Shown here: positions 56,102-64,000 of the stretch, one piece after another | Position numbering within the stretch: position 1 is the first letter of the stretch | How the letters are laid out: each line of letters begins with the position of its first letter | Source of the DNA: Ovis canadensis | Lineage: Eukaryota > Chordata > Mammalia > Artiodactyla > Bovidae | Assembly (NCBI RefSeq): GCF_042477335.2 | Contig: NC_091254.1 | Span: 100,426,001 to 100,490,000, forward strand | Direction: 5' to 3' | DNA length: 64,000 bases | Made by a program: the position numbers and the translations under genes | The notes under the pieces: generated by a model | Told to the model about the DNA's origin: nothing | Database searches by the model: none | What the model saw: the letters and a program-made list of their open reading frames with translations, nothing else

Positions 56102-56864
56102 TGCATATTGTGTATTCCATATGGGTAAAATTTCTCTAATTTCTTTAGTATATTTGAGTAATGTGAAGAGGTAGGTGTTCTATAGAACAAGACTAAGTCG
56201 TACCCAGTTGGAAACATCTAGTTACATCTTTCTTGTGCAACTAATTTTGGACAGTGGAAATTAGGCATGAAAATTCTGAGAAGTTTTGTTCTCTTAAGTG
56301 TGTGTTCAGATGATAAAAATTATTTTAAAGTTTCTATTTGGTCATAAAATGTTAGTTGATTAATCTTGAACCACTTTTAGGTGATTATTAGCTTTTATGT
56401 CATGGAAATTTGGAGTCTCAGGGTTGCTGATTTTCTGCTAAAAGAGGGGAAATTGAGTCAGTTTAAAATACAGTTTGCAGTCTTCTCCTGTAGGAAACTG
56501 AGAAACAGGGGTGTGATTTTAGGTCTTGTCCTTAGTTGATTCCTTTGGAATCTTCCATTCTGTACCCTACCCCAGGATCTGGCCCTTCCCTTCCATGTGA
56601 GCTCATACCAACAGGTCATCCTTGCTTGCCAAATGTGTTACGAGTTGCACCTCCTGCTGGGCCTTATGCACCATCTTTTGGGGCTTCAGACCAGGGTCGT
56701 GAGCAGAACCGAAAGTCTTCCAGATTCACCACAAAAAGTTTTATAAATATTACTGTTTAAGAATACACCAGTTCTGTGTTTTTCACAGTTGTTACTGTAA
56801 GTACTTGGTGCCTGTTTATGGATTGTTTTATTCTAAAATATTTTGTCAAACGTGTATCAACCAA

Positions 56865-56870
56865 ATTAAA
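56865..56870 (+). terminator. CHAMP1: Possible distal poly(A) signal ATTAAA
   Basis: The variant hexamer ATTAAA is about 970 bp past the stop, before a GT/T-rich stretch (cctgtgtgttttcttttgtg). It would give a long 3' UTR. The span 55899-57040 is otherwise unique, with no repeat that I recognise. Confidence 0.45.
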
Positions 56871-57044
56871 AACAAAGGCTTTCATGTTAGCAGTATCTTC
56901 CTGTGTGTTTTCTTTTGTGTAATTTTCATATGATACCAAATTCCATTATTTCCAGTTTCCACTTGTTTTCACACTGATTTTCATATCTGGAGCAGCATTT
57001 TCTAAGCTCTGTTTTCTCAGAGTGGTCAGGTAGGTTCAGGGACT

Positions 57045-57345
57045 GTACGGTCGTCCCTTGGTGTCCACAGGGAATTAATTCCATGACCCCCTGCAGATAC
57101 CAAAATCCGTTGGATGCTCAAGTCTCTTAAAAGCATGTAGTGTTTGTATTTAACCTGCCATACTTTAAATCATCTCTAGGTAGCTTACAGTGCCTAACAC
57201 AATGTAAGTGCATTATAAATAGTTATCAGCATGTGGCCAATTCAAGTTTTGCTTCATGGAACTTTCTGGAAGTTTTTTCGAATATTTTTGATCCGTGGTT
57301 GGTTGAATCCATGAAAGTGGAAACCAAGGATGCATGAGTCCTAGC
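57045..57345 (+). repeat. MER2-like DNA transposon fossil
   Basis: It runs from 'acggtcgtcccttggtgtcc' via 'gataccaaaatccgttggat' and 'actttaaatcatctctaggt' to 'gttggttgaatccatgaaag'. This copy is more complete than the one at 29100. Confidence 0.7.
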
Positions 57346-58004
57346 TTCATGAGGCTTTGTACGAAAATTCTCATCAATCCATGTTAGCCTATTAAAGGTC
57401 ACTTAATCCTGGTGGTGGTCAGTCCTGACTGCTTCGTTGAAACAATAGGAAGCATTTAGTGTCATAAGGATTCTTATTTGTAGCCAGAAATGAGATATTG
57501 GCTTATGCACTTGAGTTCCATCAAACAAGCAGCTCCAGAGCTGCCATTTCAGAGAAGACGGTCTGGCAGGGAAGGCGCTGCTTGATGGGATTGTTGATTC
57601 ACGCTGGGCAGCTTAACAACAAGCTTGCGTGTTGCGGAGTTGACTCCTAGACGTGATGCCAGCAGGCAGGAGGGGGAAGGTGTCTTGGATACAGCTGTCT
57701 TACATGCTGACTTGATTAAAATTACGAGTAGAAGAACAAGGGACCTCCAGTGCCCAGAAATTGTTTTGAAGCCTGCAGTCAGAACAGCCATGTCTGAGCG
57801 TGTAACAGCAGGCAGCAGGTTCTTTGGAGCCCTATCATTTGGGGCAGTCTTCTCAGAGAGTCCTCGGTGCGTCTGCTCAAGGGGAATCTAGCTAGACCCC
57901 GTAACTTGGCATCTCATGTTGGTTTTTAGTAGTACCATCGTAAGAGACTTGGTGCTAGGTTAGGTAGCTGTGGCGCTTGTGTAGTTTGGCATTAAGGCCA
58001 ACTG
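57346..58004. other. Intergenic, nothing recognised
   Basis: The stretch after the MER2-like fossil has short open frames on both strands with no known domain. No RNA gene or other repeat was recognised. Confidence 0.5.
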
Positions 58005-58770
58005 GAGATCCAGCCGGTCCATTCTGAAGGAGATCAGCCCTGGGCTTTCTTTGGAAGGACTGATGCTAAAGCTGAAACTCCAGTACTTTGGCCACCTTGT
58101 AAGGCTCGGACGCACTCTGAAAGGACACTCAGGGACAGCCTCTAGCGGACTGACAAAGTTTGTGATCTAACTGCGCAGGTTTATAATTCTCAGGGAATAG
58201 AGCATAAGGCTGACTTGCACGCAGCCATTCCAGATGAACATTACAGCACTCAAGCATAAGAGACAGTTCCCATCGCCCAAGACATAACAGCTTTGGTGAA
58301 ACTCTAAAGGGAGTCTTATCGTGAAACAACAGTCCTTGCTCTCAGAAACAGGTGGTCAGAAGGAAGCCTTCGAACGCCTCAAGGCCGGGTATATAACCCT
58401 TCGTTATCCATTCCCAGCCTCAGGCACTCGGTGAATGCTCATAACCCTTTGTTATGCTCGTTTCAGCTTCCAACCTTCGTCATGAGTGGAGCAAATACAT
58501 TTTCAGTATTTTCTCAAAGCCTTCCAGCTCCTCCAACTCTCACCTCATGTGAAGAGTTGACTCATTGGAAAAGAGTCTGATGCTGGGAGGGATTGGGGGC
58601 AGGAGAAGGGGACGACAGAGGATGAGATGGCTGGATGGCATCACTGACTCGAACGTGAGTCTAAGTGAACTCCGGGAGTTGGTGATGGACAGGGCGGCCT
58701 GGCGTGCTGCAATTCATGGGGTCGCAAAGAGTTGGACATGACTGAGCGACTGAACTGAACTGAAACCACT
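58005..58770 (+). repeat. BovB 3' end interrupted by an LTR
   Basis: BovB text runs to 'ctttggccacct' at 58097, stops, and resumes after 58545 with 'catgtgaagagttgactcat' to the 3' tail 'gagcgactgaactgaactga'. The two halves join to the BovB consensus across the insertion. Confidence 0.93.
58098..58540 (+). mobile_element. Solo LTR nested in BovB
   Basis: The insert starts tgtaaggctcgg, has a TATA box (tatataa, 58390-58396), and ends near ctccaactct. A cacct duplication flanks it (58093-58097 and 58541-58545). The exact right edge is ambiguous by a few bases, because CA could belong to either the LTR or the duplication. About 443 bp, no internal genes. It inserted after the BovB. Confidence 0.75.
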
Positions 58771-58904
58771 GTGTTCTTGGCTCACCTCAGCTGTAGCTTC
58801 CCAGTTTTTTCTCCTTTCACCTCTAAGGGGTAAACTGTGTCCTTAGTTTAGAACCTCTTTACTTTCTTTTTACTTTTTAGTTTGTTCATGTATTTTTGGC
58901 TGTG

Positions 58905-59000
58905 TAAGAAATTTCCACAATGTGATCCACGCAGTCAAAGGCAATGAAGCAGAACTGGTGGTTTCTCTGAAATTCTCTTGCTTAGGACTGGTTTTGCAGT
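58905..59000 (-). repeat. BovB fragment, antisense
   Basis: Text 'gtgatccacgcagtcaaagg' and 'gaagcagaactggtggtttc' matches antisense BovB RT. The open frame on the + strand here is LINE-derived. Confidence 0.55.
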
Positions 59001-59314
59001 TGTTTTGGGAAACAGCCACAGCGCGGCAGCATTTATTTATGCCCATCTCTGGTTTCGACAAGCAAAGCCTTATGGAAAACCCTGTTCATCCAGGTTTCTC
59101 CGGCTGAGGTAAGCCCTGCCCTGGAGCCCTCTTGATCAGTCACTGAACTGATTGTGACTTTGCCCTTCTGGTGTCAAAGAAGCAAGATTTCTTTGAGGAA
59201 CAAATACAGAATGCCAGTAGACACTTGAGAAATGTTCGGCACCCCTATCGGCTCAGTCCCATCATATGGCTCTTAGGAAATTCTGGAGGAATATATCAGA
59301 AAGGACAGGGGTCT

Positions 59315-59498
59315 CCCAGGTCAGATTAGATGTAAAGAGCCTGTCTGCCAATGCAGGAGAAGTAAGTTCAATCCCTGGGTGGGGAAGAGACACTGGAGGA
59401 GGGCATGGCAACCCACGTCAGTCTTCTTCCCTGAAATACTATGCACAGAGGAGCCTGGCAGGCTACAGACCACAGGGTCCACCGAATCAAACATGACT
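59315..59498 (+). repeat. Bov-tA-type SINE
   Basis: Diverged: 'gagcctgtctgccaatgcag', 'agttcaatccctgggtgggg', 'atcaaacatgactgaag'. The telomere-like block begins right at its 3' end. Confidence 0.85.
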
Positions 59499-59500
59499 GA

Positions 59501-59546
59501 AGGGTTAGGGTTAGGGGTTAGGCTTAGGGGTTAGGGTTAGGGGGGT
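59501..59546 (+). repeat. Interstitial telomere-like repeat
   Basis: About 46 bp of TTAGGG/TTAGGGG units with one TTAGGC variant, reading in the G-rich sense on the + strand. It starts where the SINE ends. Downstream is G-rich DNA with a gtggagaagggggtcgg/gtgtggaggagggg duplication (59570-59612). Confidence 0.9.
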
Positions 59547-59989
59547 TGCGAGGGTAGAGGAGGGGGTCAGGAGTGTGGAGAAGGGGGTCGGCAGTGTGGA
59601 GGAGGGGTGGGAGGATGGAAGGACTGCTGTCTGCACATAAGTCCCCACTCCGACCATCTTCAGAATTGCTCATTGTTGTAGCAAGCATCCTAATTGTGTT
59701 TTCACCTGTGTAACTGGTGGGTTCTTAATGAGCAATGTGAACAGTGACATTAAATGTCCTCAGTCAAGACTAGATGCTTACTATACCACAGACAGGTGTA
59801 AGAACCTGGGGAGGCGTGTGCAGCCGGTACCCCTAGGGACAGGGTTCAGACTTGACCCCTCAACATTTTGGGGTCCAGCCACTGCTTTAGCATTTCTGAG
59901 GGCCCAGTGCTGACTCTAAGGGTTCTGTAATCCAGCCTCCAGCCTCCTTTGGTGAGACCCACACTTCTAGGACCTTACAGAGCAGGGCC

Positions 59990-60985
59990 TGTGTGAGTTC
60001 TCTGTGGCTTCTCTAACAGACGACCACATGTTGGGAGATTTAAAGCAACAGGAGTTCATCCTCCCCCAGTCCTGGAGACCAGACACCTGAGACCAAGGTG
60101 GCGCAGGGCTGAGGTCCCTCCAGAGGCTCCAGGATGGGGTCCTTCCTGCCTTCTCCAACCTTGGGGCTCCAGGGTCCCGGGGCTTGGGGCCCCTCCCTCC
60201 CACCTCTGCCTCCATCCAGGATGGGGTCCTTCCTGCCCTCTCCAGCCTTGGGGCTCCAGGGTCCCAGGGCTTGGGGCGCCCCATCCCACCTCTGCCTCCA
60301 TCTCCACGGGGCTTCTCGTCCACGTCCTCTTCCATCTCTTATAAGGACTCCAGCCTTGGGGCTCCAGGGGTCCCAGGATTGGGGCCCCTCCCTCCCACCT
60401 CTGCCTCCATCCAGGATGGGTCCTTCTTGCCTTCTCCAGCCTTGGGGCTCCAGGGTCCCAGGATTGGGGCCCCTCCCTCCCACCTCTGCCTCCATCCAGG
60501 ATGGGGTCCTTCCTGCCCTCTCCAGCCTTGGGGCTCCAGGGTCCCAGGGCTTGGGGCGCCCCATCCCACCTCTGCCTCCATCTCCACGGGGCTTCTCGTC
60601 CACGTCCTCTTCCATCTCTTATAAGGACTCCAGCCTTGGGGCTCCAGGGGTCCCAGGATTGGGGCCCCTCCCTCCCACCTCTGCCTCCATCCAGGATGGG
60701 TCCTTCTTGCCTTCTCCAGCCTTGGGGCTCCAGGGTCCCAGGGCTTGGGGCCCCTCCCTCCCATCTCTGCCTCCATCTTCACGGGGCTTCTCGTCTGTGT
60801 CCCCTTCCATCTCCTATAAGGGCTCTGTCAGCTGGACTGAAGGTCACCCCCGCCCCGGATGCCCTGACCTTGAGACCCTAACTCCATCTGGCAAAGACCC
60901 TTTTCCCAGATACGGCCCTGTTCCCGTGTTCTGGGGGGGCACATCTTTGGGGGCCACCATTCACCCCATTATCTGTATATAAAAT
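59990..60985 (-). mobile_element. MaLR (MLT1-like) LTR with internal tandem expansion
   Basis: The right and left ends read as an antisense MLT1-type LTR: 'ctctaacagacgaccacatg' then 'taaagcaacaggagttcatc' on the left, and 'tctggcaaagaccctt...cagatacggcc' then 'gggggccaccattcacccc' on the right. The middle (60131-60780) is expanded. A core beginning aggatggg(g)tcctt recurs at 60131, 60218, 60413, 60498 and 60693, and whole 280-bp blocks repeat. Long open frames on both strands are repeat products. Confidence 0.85.
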
Positions 60986-62828
60986 AACCTCATTTTAGGA
61001 GATCACCACAGGTCCATATAGACGGGCACAGACAGCAGCCACACACGTGGGGTCTGGAGAGAATGAGGGTCCTGGAGTCACCTGGAACGGATCAGGCCTG
61101 GCTTCATCAGGTGAGGGGAATCACAGGGAGGGGTGGGCATGGTCTTGTTCAGGCTTCAAAAAGACCGTGTTGTGTGGGATGTGAGATGCACCGTGAGGGC
61201 AGGGAGCTTTGCAGGGCCTGATGGAGGGATTAGGCTTGGGCCAGGGCCATGGGTGTAGAGGGGGATGAGTGTGCGGGTTGGCCATATGCCCTGGAGAAGG
61301 AGCGGACAGTCCCTGGGGCACAAGGAGCTGGGAACCTGGGAGGCGTCTGTGTTACTGAACCAAGTCCACACGCCTGAGTGCAGTAAAGCCAGTCGCCTGA
61401 CACCGGGTGCAGTAAAGGAAAGGGCAGCATTAATTGTAAAGGCACCAGTGCGTGGAGACAGGGAGCTCGTGCTCTACACCCTGAGATCCCTGAAGGGCTT
61501 CAGGAAAGCAGTTTTACGGGCCACTTGAGGGAGGGAGGGTCACAGAGTATGTGATTCCCTGGTGCATGGTTCTCTGGCTGGTGAGGTAACAGGCAGCTAA
61601 CCTCACAAATCCTCAGGCACTGGGCACTCGGGGGGTGACGTGTTCATGCTCATCAAGTAGTTAACTTCTTCCACTCAGTGGGGCTTTCAGCAGCGGCAAA
61701 CACCTCCCTGAGTGTGCCTCAGCTACTGTCATCTCCATACTTCAGAGAGGGGCTATGGCAGAGGATACGGGATGGGGTCTCTCCTGGGAGGCCCCTAGGC
61801 TCCTGCTCGGTTACGCCAGGTGTCTGGGCTCAGCAGCTGGAGGAGTCGGGGCTGCCTCCTGGGCATGGGGAGCAGCAGGACCGCAGTCCTCCAGGGGCCT
61901 GTTATTCCCCAGGATGAGATGGGGAGGCCGTGGATGGACAGATGCTCCTGCCCTGGGAGAAGGGTGCAGGCTGGAAATGTCACTGGAATCTTCGCAGGGA
62001 GGAAGAGGAAAGGCCAGGAGGGGGCAGGTGGGTTATAGCACCTACGTGCAGGTGATGGTGGTCCTGTTGGACACAACTCAGAGCCGTAAGGAGTGGTGGT
62101 CAGGGGCCCAGCTCCGTCCTCTTGTTCTCTGCTTGTCTGTAACTTCCCACTCCTGCAGCGAGGAGCTGGGCCCCTACCATCTGCATCTGTCAGCTCTTTT
62201 CTCCTCTTCAGATTACGTGTACAGCGGTCTCAGAGTTGCTAGCTACTGCACTCTGGAAAGATCTCTGTAAAATGAAGCCCAGTGTTTATGTGCAGGCCAT
62301 TTGCCTTTTGTGTATCTATTCATTCATTTCCAAAGTCAACACATTTTGCCCCATCTCCTACAGTGAGATATCCTTTCAGTGCATTTCTAACGTGGTGAGG
62401 TTTTGTTGCATTGTGTATTCTGTCCTGCGGCTCTCCTACACTCTAAATAACTATACTTGAATAGACTGTTTGATCCCTTGGGCTGTACAAATCGATGAGC
62501 GTAGACAAATGCCTAGTGACAGGTGTCCGTCCTGAGGCATCACAGGGAACGCTTCAATCCCCTTCAGCAGATGACCTGCTTATCATCTATGTAGCTTTGC
62601 TTTTCCTAGAATGTCATAGATGAGGTCATACTCCAGACTGTGTTCTTTCACTGAGTGATATGCGTGTGAGAGTTAACCACGCTTTTCAAGGTTTGGTGGT
62701 TCATTCCTTACTACTGATGAGTAATACTCCATTGCATGGGTGTGGGAGGAAAAACAATTTTCACTCTGCCCTTCCATAATAAGAGACAAATTACCAGGAG
62801 AAAAAACAGAAGCATACGTCCTCTATGC
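60986..62828. other. Intergenic, mostly unassigned
   Basis: No gene or RNA was recognised. About 62560-62750 resembles antisense L1 (site 'gatgagtaatactccattgc'). Short open frames near 61265-62270 lack any known domain. Confidence 0.6.
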
Positions 62829-63030
62829 GTCCCTAGGGACTTTGTGGTAAAGAATCTGCCTGTAACACAGGAGACTTGGGTTTGACCCCTGGGTTGGGAA
62901 GATCCCCTGGAGAAGGAAATGGCAACCCATTGCAGTATTCTTGCCTGGGGAATCCCATGGACAGAGGAGCCTGGTGGGCTACAGTCTGTGGGGTCGCAAA
63001 GAGGTGAACATGACTTAGTGACTAAAACAA
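62829..63030 (+). repeat. Bov-tA-type SINE
   Basis: Head gtccctagggactttgtggt, body 'ttgacccctgggttgggaag' and 'cctggggaatcccatggaca', tail 'gaggtgaacatgacttagtg'. Confidence 0.9.
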
Positions 63031-63309
63031 CAAACAGCTTCTGTATACAGGGGAGCCACCAAAGAAACCTGAGTCACTCCCTGAAATGCCCAAAGTCATC
63101 ACCTTAAATGCCATCTTCAGCTAAAAGCAAGACCCTGAAGAATGGGAGAAGCCCATTATGGAAGGTAATTACACAAAACACAGTAAAGAAGGGTATGATT
63201 GTTTATAGATTTAAGCCGGGACCTCTCCATTGATAAGTTACTTGAATTTTAATTATCCTTTTATTTCTGGTGCAAACAGGGACAACCCTTAAATGCTGAG
63301 ATTTCTCTG

Positions 63310-64000
63310 TTGTAAATGTCCATCACAAAATGGCAATTGCTACTTAGTTTGCTGAGAGTCCTCTTTTTTTTTTTTTCATGGAAGTGGACTTCAGCAACCC
63401 TCACAGCAGAGAAGCATATTTTGGGGTGGCATGTTCTACTTGCTTTGACATGGATATATCCCGATTTGATTATGCATTCATCTATTGAAGGATACCCTGA
63501 TTACTTCAAGCTTTTAACTCGTATGGATAGTGCTGCTGTGCCTAAGTTCATTTTTGTTTGCGTTTGGGCATGGATTTTTCAAAGCAGTTTCCTAAATACT
63601 GGAAGTACAATTGTTGGATCCCAAGGTGAGGTGTTTAGCTTTTGAGAAAACTGCCCAACTGTGTTACAAGGTGGCTGTGCATGCGTCCCACCAGCAGTGA
63701 GGGAGCGTCCCTGCCATTCCTCAGCCTCCAGCAGTTGGTATTGTCATATATTTAGAGCTTAGCAGCCTAATATGTGTAGTGTGGTAGCTTGTGACTTTAA
63801 TGTGTAATTCCCCAATGGCGTATGATGTTGAGCGTGTTTCTGTTTTGTACTGTCTGTGTAACCTTTTTTGGCTGGGTGTCTGTTCAGATCTTTACTTACT
63901 GTTTATAGGGTTGTTCAAGAGGTCTTTGTCTATTTTGTGTCCAAATCCTGTATCAAACATGAATTTTGAAAATATTTTCTCCCAGTTTGTGGCTTGTGTT
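63310..64000 (-). repeat. L1 LINE fragment, antisense, runs off window end
   Basis: The minus strand follows L1 text: 'gggatacccagaa'-type signals reversed near 63480, 'caacaattgtacttccagta' near 63600 and the 'atattttctcccagtttgtg' end at 63985. It continues beyond the window. Confidence 0.75.

Noticed and set aside
60040-60982. Open frames up to 282 aa over the tandem MaLR region
   Set aside because: They read the 280-bp repeat; the two strands both stay open. No homology that I recognise.
1-64000. Prokaryotic-type systems (operons, CRISPR, phage, toxin-antitoxin)
   Set aside because: The window is vertebrate DNA with intron-containing genes and ruminant repeats. No array of spacers or operon structure is present, and tandem arrays have no spacer/repeat alternation.

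Overview
This is mammalian nuclear DNA, and the repeats point to a bovid ruminant such as cattle. Intron-split genes with GT-AG junctions, CpG-island promoters, many BovB (RTE-type LINE) 3' ends and about fifteen tRNA-headed Bov-tA-type SINEs all fit cattle-like DNA. Three protein genes were recognised from their translations, all on the + strand and in the order of the human 13q34 end block: the 3' half of CDC16, all of UPF3A, and CHAMP1. No prokaryotic system, CRISPR array, phage or operon is present.

Layout. 1-3229: CDC16 intron, largely L1 debris. 3230-13329: the last six coding exons of CDC16 (subunit APC6 of the anaphase-promoting complex), with a poly(A) signal at 13527. 13.5-19.0 kb: intergenic L1, BovB and SINEs. 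19.0-19.6 kb: CpG-island promoter and first exon of UPF3A. 19303-41735: ten coding exons of UPF3A (513 codons in frame), a factor in nonsense-mediated mRNA decay, with a poly(A) signal at 42444. Its introns hold most of the odd DNA here: a 1.5-kb CA-rich array, a 29-bp-stem hairpin, a pyrimidine minisatellite, a complete solo LTR and a 1.2-kb 17-bp VNTR. 42.5-46.7 kb: L1 and BovB debris. 46.8-47.5 kb: CpG-island promoter of CHAMP1. 47.3-53.45 kb: its 5' UTR intron, with L1, a dead mariner, BovB and a mariner MITE. 53490-55898: the single CHAMP1 coding exon (802 aa, five zinc fingers). 57-64 kb: no gene recognised. This stretch holds an LTR nested in BovB, a short telomere-like TTAGGG block, a MaLR-type LTR whose middle has expanded into a 280-bp higher-order tandem repeat, and L1.

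The three genes are separate housekeeping units, not a pathway. CDC16 drives mitotic exit, CHAMP1 supports kinetochore-microtubule attachment, and UPF3A acts in RNA surveillance. The tandem arrays and telomere-like block suit a locus near a chromosome end, as in human 13qter; this is inference. All exon limits come from reading splice sites and translations by eye. Repeat family names come from recognised consensus phrases, not a database search, and repeat edges are approximate unless a target-site duplication is given.
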